NCBI RefSeq assembly: GCF_002024805.1
Contig: NZ_CP014337.1
Coordinates: 62,001 to 126,000, forward strand
From: Elizabethkingia bruuniana
Lineage (GTDB): Bacteria > Bacteroidota > Bacteroidia > Flavobacteriales > Weeksellaceae
Reading direction: 5' to 3'
DNA length: 64,000 nucleotides
Shown here: one piece after another, positions 34,295 through 43,582 of the stretch
Layout of the letters: each line of letters begins with the position of its first letter
Position numbering within the stretch: the first letter of the stretch is position 1
Translations under genes and position numbers: made by a program
The notes under the pieces: model-generated
Databases searched by the model: none
Told to the model about the DNA's origin: nothing
The model's input: only the letters and a program-made list of their open reading frames with translations

Positions 34295-34888
34295 TTATTT
34301 AAATTGTTTTTCCAGATTTTGTAACTCTGAAATAATAGTGTTGATTTTGAGGTCTGTTTTTGCTAAACTTTTTTTACCAAGATAAAAATAGGTAAAAAAC
34401 ATCCAACCAAAAGTAAGAAATAAAGCAACAAGTTTATAGGTAATACTGACATCCTTTAAAACTTCCAGTAAGTAAATAACAAGAGCTGAGCCTAACAGAA
34501 GATAATATACAGGCATATTCCAGCGGATTTGTTTTTTCCTAAACTCATTGTACTCCTGCCATTGTTTTAAATGTTCAGAGGGTGGTGCGGCAGCGTTAAT
34601 CTGTGCAATTTTTTTTACAGTTAGCAGCAGCAATACAGCCTGTATAAAGCAGATTAAAGAAATTGCACCCATTGAAATGTATAAGGCAGATGTTTTGTAT
34701 CTGAAGTCTAGGAAATATGCCATGATAAGAATGATAATTCCGGTAGCGATTAATACTGTAGCTAAAAAAAGCTCTTTGTTTTTCATCTTCTGTCGGGTAT
34801 TTTTTACCGCGCTAAGGTTCATTTTAGGTATGGAAACAGAAGTGTCATTTTGTTTCCAAAGTTGTTGAATGTCATTAAAGTCTTGCAT
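34295..34888 (-). CDS. Membrane protein coupled to ECF sigma factor; probable anti-sigma (pair 2)
   Basis: 197 aa with about four membrane segments (near 41-61, 69-90, 121-141, 148-168), an N-terminal cytosolic helix MQDFNDIQQLWKQND and a C-terminal helical tail. The start overlaps the sigma gene by 14 bp. Layout and N-terminal motif match the pair-1 partner at 24.0 kb. Anti-sigma action is inferred from these; no known zinc anti-sigma domain is present. Confidence 0.62.
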   Translation of the reverse strand: MQDFNDIQQLWKQNDTSVSIPKMNLSAVKNTRQKMKNKELFLATVLIATGIIILIMAYFLDFRYKTSALYISMGAISLICFIQAVLLLLTVKKIAQINAAAPPSEHLKQWQEYNEFRKKQIRWNMPVYYLLLGSALVIYLLEVLKDVSITYKLVALFLTFGWMFFTYFYLGKKSLAKTDLKINTIISELQNLEKQFK

Positions 34889-35372
34889 GTTGTTGAAAAA
34901 TTTCGGTGAGTTCTTTTTTTATTCTGTGAATTTTTACTCTCAGATTATTTTCTGTAATTCCCGTAATCTCGGCTATTTCTTCATAAGGTTTTTCATCTAG
35001 TACAAGTGTGATAATAACCCTGTCAGCCTCTTTTAATTCACTGATACATTTGTATAAAAGCTCTGTATCTTGTGTCTTATCCTGCTGGACTTCATCGGGG
35101 AGACCAACTATTTTTTCTTCAGAGATCCTACTTATATTTTTTTGTTTGCGCAGGGTCATAAGGCAATTGTTCACAGCAATCCGATAAATCCAGGTACTCA
35201 GTTTAGAATCGTTTCGGAATTTATTCAGGTTTTTCCATACTGTGATAAATGTTTCCTGAAGCAGATCCTCCGCATTGTCCATGTCTCCAGTGTAACTAAG
35301 GCATAACTTTCGTATTCCCGGGGCATACTGTCTATAGATATTCTCGAAGTTTTCCTGAGTATTCATATTCAT
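34875..35372 (-). CDS. ECF-type RNA polymerase sigma factor (pair 2)
   Basis: 165 aa. Region 2 contains AEDLLQETFITVWKNLNKFRNDSKLSTWIYRIAVNNCL, region 4 EADRVIITLVLDEKPYEEIAEITGITENNLRVKIHRIKKEL. Of the same type as the sigma at 24.7 kb. It starts 4 bp after the stop of a secreted hydrolase gene (35377-36273), so all three genes are probably one transcript. Confidence 0.92.
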   Translation of the reverse strand: MNMNTQENFENIYRQYAPGIRKLCLSYTGDMDNAEDLLQETFITVWKNLNKFRNDSKLSTWIYRIAVNNCLMTLRKQKNISRISEEKIVGLPDEVQQDKTQDTELLYKCISELKEADRVIITLVLDEKPYEEIAEITGITENNLRVKIHRIKKELTEIFQQHARL

Positions 35373-35376
35373 GGGA

Positions 35377-36273
35377 TTATTTTAAGAAAGTATCCAGTTC
35401 CTGAAAGAACCATTCGGGCTGGTCATACATAATGAAATGTTTACTGTCTGCAATGTGTAAAATTAGGTTTTTTACATTCTTATACTGTTCAGCAAATTGC
35501 TTTTTTGAATTTTCTAATGTTTCAAATTTACTACCCAATACCAAAACCGGAGCAGTAATTTTAGAGAGATCGCTTCGGATGTCAGTTGTCATCATTTCAT
35601 AAAATGCACCAGCCAAAGTATTTCTGTCGCTCTTTGCCTGCCATTCTGCAATTAATTTTGCCTTTTCCAAATCTGTTACTAATTGTTTTGCAATATTTTC
35701 TGCATAGGTTTTCAGTTGTTCGTTGGTCATGGCAGCATATTGTTTTGAGAAAGTCTCTTTATTAATGAGCTGCTTTGCTTGTTCAGATGTTATATCAGGA
35801 TTTTGTAAGGCTGTGTAGAAAGGAACTCCGTCTACTACAATAACCTTCTTAAATAATTCAGGGCTTGTGCTTGATACCCAAAGACTGAGAAATCCTCCCA
35901 GGCTATGTCCTATGATAACAGGATTTTTTAATTTTTTATCTTTTGCATAAGCAATGATCTCATTCTTCGTAGTTTCTAATAAAGGTTCTTTTATAGAAGG
36001 CTGACCGGCAAAGCCCGCAAGAGTAAGGATATGGCACTCGAATTTATTTTTTAAGTGATCTACCGTTTCTTTCCATACATCGCTACTACAGCTGTAGCCA
36101 GGGATCATAATAACCGGAGTTCCTTTTCCTATAACTTTTACATCAAAGGAATATTTGTTTTGGGCGAAAGAAACGGTAAACCCAAAAAACATAACTGCTA
36201 AAAAAAAAATTTTAAATATTTTTTTAAAAGGACTAAATGTATCTTTGTTGTAACTGAAAAATGTAATTTCCAT
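35377..36273 (-). CDS. Secreted alpha/beta hydrolase in ECF operon
   Basis: 298 aa. A long N-terminal region (1-38, ends SFAQ) includes a hydrophobic core at about 21-36 and looks like a signal peptide with an extended n-region, or a later unrecognised start. Nucleophile elbow IGHSLGG (S124), oxyanion region MIPGYSCSSDVW, His near the end in DSKHFIMYD. It resembles lactonase/esterase-type hydrolases. The tight linkage (4 bp) to an ECF sigma/anti-sigma pair suggests it makes or removes the signal sensed, or is regulated by it; this is inference. Confidence 0.75.
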   Translation of the reverse strand: MEITFFSYNKDTFSPFKKIFKIFFLAVMFFGFTVSFAQNKYSFDVKVIGKGTPVIMIPGYSCSSDVWKETVDHLKNKFECHILTLAGFAGQPSIKEPLLETTKNEIIAYAKDKKLKNPVIIGHSLGGFLSLWVSSTSPELFKKVIVVDGVPFYTALQNPDITSEQAKQLINKETFSKQYAAMTNEQLKTYAENIAKQLVTDLEKAKLIAEWQAKSDRNTLAGAFYEMMTTDIRSDLSKITAPVLVLGSKFETLENSKKQFAEQYKNVKNLILHIADSKHFIMYDQPEWFFQELDTFLK

Positions 36274-36407
36274 TGTGACTAATTTAAAGGTTGATAAACT
36301 TATTTCTTAGAATATTCTGTATATAGGATGATAAGAGTTGATGTTTATTACAGAAAAATTTAAAATATCTTTCAAATAATTGATAATCAAACAATAAAAT
36401 TTAATTC

Positions 36408-37055
36408 ATGAGTGATTTAATTTCTAAAACAATTGAATTTGTAAAGAAAAAACTTGAAGGGGCAGAAGCAGGACATGACTGGTTCCATATTGAAAGAGTA
36501 TGGAAACTTTCTAAAAAGATTGCCGAGGCTGAAGAATGTAATATTGAAGTTGTAGAATTAGGAGCATTATTACATGATATTGCGGACCCTAAATTTCATA
36601 ATGGTGATGAAAATATAGGACCAGATACTGCAAGAGGGTTTTTAGAAAACCATAATGTAAATGAAGATATTATTCGGCAGGTAATCTTTATTATCAGAAA
36701 TATATCCTTTAAGAACAGAAATGAAGCACCTAAAGAAAAGCCAATAGAATTACAGGTGGTTCAGGATGCAGATCGTCTGGATGCTATCGGGGCGATAGGA
36801 ATAGCAAGGGTTTTTAATTTCGGAGGATTTAAGAATAATCCTATTTATATTCCTGGAGAAGAACCAAAACTAAATTTATCTAAAGAGGAGTATAAGAAGT
36901 CCAACGGAACCTCAATTAATCATTTTTATGAGAAGCTTTTATTATTGGGGGGCTTGATGAATACTGAAAAAGGAAAAGAAATGGCAGCAATAAGGCACCA
37001 GTATATGGAAAATTTTTTGCAGCAATTTTATGACGAATGGAACGCAGTAGTGTAG
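36408..37055 (+). CDS. HD-domain phosphohydrolase (YedJ-like)
   Basis: 215 aa. Metal-binding residues: H27 in GHDWFHIERVWKL, H56-D57 in LLHDIAD, and Asp in QDADRLDAIGAIGIAR. Members hydrolyse nucleotides or other phosphates; the substrate is unknown. The frame and the common start MSDLI fit. It runs in the same direction as the next membrane protein, which has its own promoter box. Confidence 0.88.
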   Translation: MSDLISKTIEFVKKKLEGAEAGHDWFHIERVWKLSKKIAEAEECNIEVVELGALLHDIADPKFHNGDENIGPDTARGFLENHNVNEDIIRQVIFIIRNISFKNRNEAPKEKPIELQVVQDADRLDAIGAIGIARVFNFGGFKNNPIYIPGEEPKLNLSKEEYKKSNGTSINHFYEKLLLLGGLMNTEKGKEMAAIRHQYMENFLQQFYDEWNAVV

Positions 37056-37075
37056 AGCTATTCCGTAGAAAATCT

Positions 37076-37083
37076 TATTTTTG
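37076..37083 (+). promoter_or_regulatory. -7 box (TATTTTTG)
   Basis: Exact TAnnTTTG 10 bp before the ATG at 37093; it contains the TTG codon at 37081 that begins the longer open frame, so that start is unlikely. The transcript would be nearly leaderless. Confidence 0.5.
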
Positions 37084-37092
37084 TTGAAAATT

Positions 37093-37701
37093 ATGATGTA
37101 CGCTATTACCATAATACTCTTTATATTTCTGTGTCTTTCGTTATTGTTATCCACAATACGAACAGGAAGGCTGGCACTATCTATAAAAATACTTCGCTGG
37201 GTTATTACTATCGGAGGTATTACTTTCTTTAGCTGGTGGTTTTTCAAAAAGAGCTTTCCAAGACTTACGGATAACTCTTTATCGGTTCAGATTATCAATA
37301 ATTTACAGCAACCTATAGATTTCTATACGGTAAGAATTAATAAAGGCCCGGATGCCGGAGATGTTATTAATCATTTGGGTATAATTAGATCCGGATACTA
37401 CAGAATAGAATATTTTAATGTGAAAAATTCTGATGAATACTGGTTAATGGGCTTCATTGGAAAGAAAAAGCTGGTATATTTTTCTCAGCATGCTGTTGTG
37501 AACAAAAATGAAGACCAGCTGGTAGAGGTACGAAATTATATTAATCAAAGTCAGCGTTTGTCCGATCTGGGTGTCAAAAAAGTGAATGCTTATGTTAATG
37601 ATACAGTTACAGAAGCCATTTGGATTACTTTAGATTTTCTTCTTATATTCCTTAATCTGGTATTGCTTCTTCGCAAAAGAACACTCAGAGTGGAACATTA
37701 A
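37093..37701 (+). CDS. Membrane protein of unknown function
   Basis: About 202 aa: two N-terminal membrane segments, a periplasmic or cytosolic middle of about 110 residues with many Asn, Tyr and Val (beta-type), and one C-terminal segment (WITLDFLLIFLNLVLLL) ending in a basic tail. No domain recognised. The terminator 23 bp downstream closes the unit. Confidence 0.6.
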   Translation: MMYAITIILFIFLCLSLLLSTIRTGRLALSIKILRWVITIGGITFFSWWFFKKSFPRLTDNSLSVQIINNLQQPIDFYTVRINKGPDAGDVINHLGIIRSGYYRIEYFNVKNSDEYWLMGFIGKKKLVYFSQHAVVNKNEDQLVEVRNYINQSQRLSDLGVKKVNAYVNDTVTEAIWITLDFLLIFLNLVLLLRKRTLRVEH

Positions 37702-37723
37702 TTATTTGGCTTACAGAACAATA

Positions 37724-37750
37724 TAAAACCCCTTTTTAAGGGGTTTTTAT
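37724..37750 (+). terminator. Terminator before the PUL
   Basis: Hairpin AAAACCCCTT / AAGGGGTTTT with T-rich tail. Confidence 0.85.
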
Positions 37751-37804
37751 TTTTTTATAATAAAATGTTAAAAAAAGTTGTTGTAATGTTAAGAAAAATT
37801 AATA

Positions 37805-37812
37805 TATATTTG
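37805..37812 (+). promoter_or_regulatory. -7 box (TATATTTG) of the SusC/SusD locus
   Basis: Exact TAnnTTTG with a GTTGTTG -33-like element ending 21 bp upstream (37778-37783). Leader of about 48 nt before the susC ATG. Confidence 0.65.
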
Positions 37813-37866
37813 ATATAGTCTTTTTTGGAGACAATTGAATGTAAGTTAAAGTAAAGAAGTATTAGT

Positions 37867-40695
37867 ATGAACAAAAAAGTGTTACAGGTTTCGTGCCTTG
37901 TAGCGGCATTTTATTTTAGTGCCGACGTACATGCTCAAACCAAAAAAAATGACACTGTAACCAAAGAAAAAGCTATCGAAGAGGTGGTTATGATTGGTTA
38001 TGGTAGTCAGAAGAAGGAAAATGTTACCGGAAGTATTGGTGTAATTAGTGCCAAAGATCTTGCGGATAAGCCTAACCCTAATCCAATTAGTTCTATTCAG
38101 GGAAAAGTTGCCGGGGTTCAGATTCAGAACTCTGGAGCTCCCGGAGGATCACCCAGGGTAGATATTCGGGGAGTTAGCTCCCTTTCCGGGAAGACCGTAT
38201 TTATTGTTGACGGAATGATTACAGATGATATTTCTTTTCTTAATCCACAGGATGTAGAATCGATGAGTATTCTGAAGGATCCTTCCAGTTTGGCAATCTT
38301 CGGTGCAAGAGCTACAAATGGTGCGGTTATTATCAAAACGAAATCAGGAAAAAATAAAACAGTATTCAACTTTAGCTCTTATATAGGCGTTAAAACAGTA
38401 ACGAATGTTCCTAAAATGGCTAACTCCGATCAGTATGTGGAGCTTTATAATGAAAAACTGAGAAATGAAGGCGTTACTGATCCTACCAAATTTATTTCAA
38501 GAGCTAATTATCCGGCGAATACCAATTGGTTTGATGAAGTGCTGAAAACCGGTTTTATCAGTTCTAATGATTTTTCTGCTTCAGGTACTATAGCTAAAAA
38601 ATTAAACTATTTTGGAAGTATTGGTTATTTAGATGATGGCGGAACATTAGCAGCGGGCAGAGGTGTTAGTTCCGGTAATAATTTTAAAAGACTAAACACA
38701 AGATTAAATCTTACTTATAAAATTAATGATAATATTTCCATAGGTAACAATTTTACATGGTCACATATTAATACCAACAATGCTAATAATCCTTTATTAA
38801 CAGCTTATTCAGCACCTCCGGTTTATTATCCGATAAATCCGGCAATTAATAATTATGATTATTTTTCACTTATTTCTGCTGCTAACCCAAGAGCTGTGCT
38901 CGATTTGTTCAGATCAAAAGATAAGCAGGACAGAATTCTGAATAATGTCTGGGGAGAAGTTAAATTCTTAAAAGATTTTAGTTTTAAAGTTAGTTATACC
39001 ATAGATAATACAAATCTGTATAAATACGAATATACTGCGATTAGTGACTATAATCCGAACAAGCCGGCTATACCATCCAATCTTGTGACAAGAGATACAA
39101 GAACCGAGGGATATGTATGGGATAACATTTTGTCATGGAAGAAAAATTTCAACAAACATCATTTCGAAGTTTTAGGAGGTTTTTCCCGTACACAAAATTA
39201 TTATCACGGAGTCTATACCAAAGTACTGAACGTTCCTTATACCGGAAGCGATAAAGATCTGGTAACAACTAACGGAACAGATCTGGTAACTTTTACATTT
39301 AATAAAGATGCTGAAGTAAATATGGTCCCATACAAAAATCGTATTGAGTCTTTATTCGGAAGATTAAACTACGATTATGCGGGTAAATATTTAGTAAATG
39401 CTTCTGTCCGTAGAGATGGAGCTACAGGTTTCTCCTCTAATAACAGATTTAAAATTTTCCCTGCAGTTAGTGTAGGCTGGGTAATCAGTAAAGAAGGCTT
39501 TATGAGTAATCAGAATCTTTTTAATCTGTTGAAGCTAAGAGCCAGTTGGGGTAAATTGGGGAATCCTGATGTTCGAAGAGATTATGATAAGTTAACAACC
39601 ATCATTAACTCTGGTGCTTATTTTGGCGGTACAGGAAATCCTGCTGAAACTGTGACCAGAGTTGTTGATCCTAACATTGACTGGGAAACAACAACAGGTC
39701 GTGATATTGGTGTAGAAATGGCATTGCTGAATAATAAATTAAAAATTGAGGCAACTTATTTTGATAAGGATTCCAAAAATGTAGTTTATGCCATTAACCA
39801 GCCGTCAATTTCCGGAGCAAGCAACTGGAACGATTTTGTAACCAACGCGTATTCATTCAACAACAGAGGTTTTGAGGCTTCTGTAAATTATGACGCTAAG
39901 ATTAGCGAAAATATAAGATTAGGTGTTTATGCTAATATTACTACGATTAAAAATAAAATAACAAGTGTTTATTTAGATTCTTTTAATGAGCCGGGAGCTC
40001 ATTTATTTGGTAGTACAATTATCAGGTTACAGGCAGGACAGCCTGTAGGATCTTATTATGGCTATGAGGTAGCAGGAGTATTCCAGAATCAGTCTGAAAT
40101 CAACGGGGCACCACAGCAGACAAATGCGGCAGTCGGAGGATTCAGATTTGCAGATTTAGATGGTAATGGAGTTATTGATGCCAGAGATAAAACGTTCTTA
40201 GGAAGTCCGATTCCGAAGTACACTTATGGTTTTGGATTTAACCTTAGCGTTTATGATTTCGATTTTGCGATGGACTTCCAGGGAGTTCAGGGTAATAAGA
40301 TCTATAATTATAACAGAGAACAACGTTACGGAAACGAAAACTGGGATTTGGATTTCTACAAAAACAGATGGCAGGGGGCAGGAACTTCCAACTCTTACCC
40401 AATGACAACAAATAATCAGGCAATTATATTGCCAAGTAGTTTCTTTGTTGAAGACGGAAGTTTCTTCAGAATCAGAAATATTCAGTTAGGTTATACACTG
40501 CCTAAAGAGTTTACAAAGCAGTTATCTGTTCAGAAGCTAAGATTGTATTTCAGTGCACAAAACCCGTGGACAAGCTTTAAATACAATGGATTCTCTCCGG
40601 AGATTATGAACAGTGACAGAGTGCAGATGGGTATTGATAATAATATCTATCCGATTTCGGCGATTTATACTTTTGGTATGAACCTAACCTTTTAA
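37867..40695 (+). CDS. SusC/RagA-family TonB-linked outer-membrane transporter
   Basis: 942 aa. Signal peptide 1-23 (ends VHAQ), TonB-box/SusC signature EEVVMIGYGSQKKENVTGSI (38-57), plug domain up to about 155 (VDGMITDD, ATNGAVIIKTKSG), then the barrel, ending in an aromatic Phe. The carboxypeptidase-regulatory-like N-terminal domain usual in SusC proteins is missing: only about 15 residues separate signal peptide and TonB box. It imports oligosaccharides captured by SusD; the glucanase genes downstream suggest beta-glucan oligomers. Confidence 0.95.
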   Translation: MNKKVLQVSCLVAAFYFSADVHAQTKKNDTVTKEKAIEEVVMIGYGSQKKENVTGSIGVISAKDLADKPNPNPISSIQGKVAGVQIQNSGAPGGSPRVDIRGVSSLSGKTVFIVDGMITDDISFLNPQDVESMSILKDPSSLAIFGARATNGAVIIKTKSGKNKTVFNFSSYIGVKTVTNVPKMANSDQYVELYNEKLRNEGVTDPTKFISRANYPANTNWFDEVLKTGFISSNDFSASGTIAKKLNYFGSIGYLDDGGTLAAGRGVSSGNNFKRLNTRLNLTYKINDNISIGNNFTWSHINTNNANNPLLTAYSAPPVYYPINPAINNYDYFSLISAANPRAVLDLFRSKDKQDRILNNVWGEVKFLKDFSFKVSYTIDNTNLYKYEYTAISDYNPNKPAIPSNLVTRDTRTEGYVWDNILSWKKNFNKHHFEVLGGFSRTQNYYHGVYTKVLNVPYTGSDKDLVTTNGTDLVTFTFNKDAEVNMVPYKNRIESLFGRLNYDYAGKYLVNASVRRDGATGFSSNNRFKIFPAVSVGWVISKEGFMSNQNLFNLLKLRASWGKLGNPDVRRDYDKLTTIINSGAYFGGTGNPAETVTRVVDPNIDWETTTGRDIGVEMALLNNKLKIEATYFDKDSKNVVYAINQPSISGASNWNDFVTNAYSFNNRGFEASVNYDAKISENIRLGVYANITTIKNKITSVYLDSFNEPGAHLFGSTIIRLQAGQPVGSYYGYEVAGVFQNQSEINGAPQQTNAAVGGFRFADLDGNGVIDARDKTFLGSPIPKYTYGFGFNLSVYDFDFAMDFQGVQGNKIYNYNREQRYGNENWDLDFYKNRWQGAGTSNSYPMTTNNQAIILPSSFFVEDGSFFRIRNIQLGYTLPKEFTKQLSVQKLRLYFSAQNPWTSFKYNGFSPEIMNSDRVQMGIDNNIYPISAIYTFGMNLTF

Positions 40696-40704
40696 TTAAA
40701 GATC

Positions 40705-42126
40705 ATGAAAAAAATATTTTTGTCAATAGCGGTTGTTTCGTTTCTCGCAGGATGTAAGAACGACAGCTTTTTAGATATACCAGTTGAAGGCCAGACTGAA
40801 GAATCTGCCTTCTTCAAAACACAGGATGACGCATTGAAGGCAACCAATGCTATCTATAGTTTTTTAAGAGGTTGGGAAAACTCAGCCTTTCCTTACCAGT
40901 TTATATTTGGTGTGCCAGCGGATGATGTAATTAAAGGCTCTAATCCCGGAGATGCTTCATTTATTAATGCATACGACCAATTTACCTATACAGCCAGTGA
41001 TGGTGGTGTAGAAGGGTACTGGACAGGACAGTGGCAGGCCGTTTCGCGTTCTAATCAGGTTATTACAAGGGTTCCTGAAATTAATATGGATGCTACTATG
41101 AAAGGTAGATTAATTGCTGAAGCTAAATTCCTTAGAGCTTACTTTTACTTTAACTTGGTGAGAATTTATGGTGGAGTTCCTATTTTTGATGGCCTCCAGG
41201 AGAATTATAATAAACCAAGAAATACTCAGGATGAAGTGTATAATTTCATTATATCGGACCTTTTAAGTGCGTCACAGGCTCTTCCTGATAAGTATGGTGC
41301 TTCTGATTTAGGAAGAGCAACAAAAGGAGCGGCTTTAGGCCTATTATCAAAAGTTTATTTGTATAAAAAAGACTGGCAGAAAGCTTATGATACTTCAAAT
41401 CAGGTAATGGCAATGGGATATTCTCTGGATCCGGATTTCAATCACTTGTTCCGTGTGAAAGGGGAATTTGGACCAGAATCAGTATTCGAAGTTGACTGCT
41501 CATGTAGCGCACAATATGGAGGAAGCCAATATGCCGAGGTACAAGGTGTAAGAAATCAATTCGGCTGGGGATTCTTTACTCCGTCACAGGCTTTAGAAGA
41601 TGCCTTTGAACCAGGAGATTTCAGAAAACAATTTACAATACTGAGAGAAGGGCAGACTACTCCGGAAGGAGATCTGATTAAGAAAGGAGATCCACTTTCT
41701 GTAGATACATACAGCTATAAAGCTTATGTTCCTAAGGCAGATCAAAATCCAACATGTGGTCAGGGATCTGTACAAAATATAAGAGTATTAAGATTTGCTG
41801 AAATTCTTCTGATTAATGCTGAAGCTGCAAATGAATTAGGGAATACAGGTGCAGCTCAGGCTTCTCTGAATAAAGTGAGAAACAGAGCAAAATTAGGAGA
41901 TACAACGGCTTCATCTCAGGCAGGATTAAGAACTGCAATTTGGCATGAACGCAGAGTTGAGCTGGCGATGGAAGGTGACCGTTTTGTAGATCTTGTGAGA
42001 ACAGGTCAAGCGGCAACTGTTTTAGCTTCTTATGGCTTTAAAGCAGGTAAAAATGAATTGTTCCCAATACCATTTAATGCGATTACACAAAGTCAGAATG
42101 TTCTGACTCAAAACCCAGGTTACTAA
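40705..42126 (+). CDS. SusD/RagB-family nutrient-binding lipoprotein
   Basis: 473 aa surface lipoprotein, lipobox FLAGC (C17) followed by Lys-Asn-Asp, a plausible surface-export signal. SusD-like TPR fold (AEAKFLRAYFYFNLVRIYGGVPIFDG is the diagnostic block near 130-155; GRATKGAALGLLSKVYLYKKDW near 205) and C-terminal RWE/ELAMEGDRFVDLVRTG. It caps the SusC transporter. The stop overlaps the next ATG (TAATG), so the glycosidase is translationally coupled. Confidence 0.95.
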   Translation: MKKIFLSIAVVSFLAGCKNDSFLDIPVEGQTEESAFFKTQDDALKATNAIYSFLRGWENSAFPYQFIFGVPADDVIKGSNPGDASFINAYDQFTYTASDGGVEGYWTGQWQAVSRSNQVITRVPEINMDATMKGRLIAEAKFLRAYFYFNLVRIYGGVPIFDGLQENYNKPRNTQDEVYNFIISDLLSASQALPDKYGASDLGRATKGAALGLLSKVYLYKKDWQKAYDTSNQVMAMGYSLDPDFNHLFRVKGEFGPESVFEVDCSCSAQYGGSQYAEVQGVRNQFGWGFFTPSQALEDAFEPGDFRKQFTILREGQTTPEGDLIKKGDPLSVDTYSYKAYVPKADQNPTCGQGSVQNIRVLRFAEILLINAEAANELGNTGAAQASLNKVRNRAKLGDTTASSQAGLRTAIWHERRVELAMEGDRFVDLVRTGQAATVLASYGFKAGKNELFPIPFNAITQSQNVLTQNPGY

Positions 42127-43517
42127 TGAGGTTTAAAAACATATTAATATTCACTTTGGCTATTGCAGGGATTACCTGCAGTAGCCAAAGTCCTGTTAGG
42201 GAGAATAAGAACCCAGATGCTAAAAAGCTAACGGATGACCAGCTACTGGATAAAGTTCAGAGACAGACTTTCCGGTATTTTTGGGATTTTGCCGAGCCAC
42301 ATTCAGGAATGGCAAGGGAGCGTTATCATCCCGATGGTAATTATCCGGATCGTGATGCGAATATTGTTACCACTGGAGGTTCAGGATTTGGACTAATGTC
42401 TATTATTTCTGCTACAAACAGAGGCTATATTAAGAAGAAAGAAGCTGTAGAACGTCTAAATAAAATAGCAGATTTTCTGACGAAAGCAGATCGCTTTCAT
42501 GGAGCCTGGTCCCACTGGATAGACGGAGAAACTGGAAAAGTAAAACCATTCGGAACCAAAGATAATGGTGGAGATCTTGTAGAAACATCATTTCTGGCCC
42601 AAGGCTTCCTTGTTGTGCGGGAGTATTTCAAAAATGGAACTGCTGAAGAAAAAGCTTTGGCAGGGAAGTATGACAAACTGTGGAAGGGTATAGAATGGAA
42701 TTGGTACACAAAGGGTGGTGAAAATGCTCTGTACTGGCACTGGTCTCCAAATTATGCATGGGATATGAACTTCAAATTGGAAGGTTATAATGAATGTTTA
42801 ATTACATATGTAATGGCCGCTTCATCTCCAACTCATACGATAAGCAGAGATGCATATGATAAAGGCTGGGCACGTAATGGTAAAATTATTTCCGATAAGG
42901 TAGCTTATAATTTTCCCTTGGTATTGAAACATAATGGAGCCGAGAAAATGGGAGGGCCCCTATTTTGGGCACATTATTCCTATCTTGGTTTGGATCCGAA
43001 CGGACTAAAAGATCAGTATGCAGACTATCAGAAACTGAATTATGATCACTCTATGATCAATTATTCCTATGCTGTAGAAAACCCTAAGGCTTATAAGGCC
43101 TATGGAAAAGATTTCTGGGGATTAACAGCATCTTATTCCAGAAATGAGGACGGAAGTACAGGTTATAATGCGCATATGCCGGGAAATGATGTAGGTGTTG
43201 TTTCTCCAACTGCGGCAATTAGCTCCATCGTGTATACACCCAAAGAGTCTATAGCTTTCATACGCAACCTGTATGAAAACTATCCTGATTCATGGGGACT
43301 AGCGGGGTTCTATGATGCGTTGAGTCCTCAATACAAATGGACTGCCAAATGGTATCTGGCGATAGATCAGGGGCCGGAAGTTGTTATGCTGGAGAACTAC
43401 CGTTCCGGATTAATCTGGAAACTTTTTATGAACGCTCCGGAGGTTCAGCAAGGTTTGAAAAAACTAGGATTTACTACTTCAAAATACCCTTCGAAAGGGA
43501 GAAAAGCAGTAAAATAA
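42126..43517 (+). CDS. GH144-type glucoamylase-like lipoprotein, probable endo-beta-1,2-glucanase
   Basis: 463 aa with lipobox GITC (C18). The body belongs to the 'glucoamylase' family PF10091/COG5368: QRQTFRYFWDFAEPHSGMARER near residue 45-66, then GSGFGLMSIISATNRGYI, HGAWSHWIDGETG, NDVGVVSPTAA and WGLAGFYDAL. Characterised members of this family from Bacteroidota (Chitinophaga pinensis) are endo-beta-1,2-glucanases of family GH144. It sits directly behind susD and before a GH3 beta-glucosidase, the same trio as in other beta-1,2-glucan loci. Substrate inferred by family; the active-site acids were not placed by eye. Confidence 0.85.
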   Translation: MRFKNILIFTLAIAGITCSSQSPVRENKNPDAKKLTDDQLLDKVQRQTFRYFWDFAEPHSGMARERYHPDGNYPDRDANIVTTGGSGFGLMSIISATNRGYIKKKEAVERLNKIADFLTKADRFHGAWSHWIDGETGKVKPFGTKDNGGDLVETSFLAQGFLVVREYFKNGTAEEKALAGKYDKLWKGIEWNWYTKGGENALYWHWSPNYAWDMNFKLEGYNECLITYVMAASSPTHTISRDAYDKGWARNGKIISDKVAYNFPLVLKHNGAEKMGGPLFWAHYSYLGLDPNGLKDQYADYQKLNYDHSMINYSYAVENPKAYKAYGKDFWGLTASYSRNEDGSTGYNAHMPGNDVGVVSPTAAISSIVYTPKESIAFIRNLYENYPDSWGLAGFYDALSPQYKWTAKWYLAIDQGPEVVMLENYRSGLIWKLFMNAPEVQQGLKKLGFTTSKYPSKGRKAVK

Positions 43518-43582
43518 AATTTTGTATATTAGTCTTAATTTTTAATGTCTTTATTTGAGACAATAAATAAACTAAAAATAAT

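Noticed and set aside
36239-36247. TATCTTTG promoter box on the plus strand before the HD-domain gene
   Set aside because: It lies inside the start of the minus-strand hydrolase gene and 160 bp from the next plus-strand start; probably chance.
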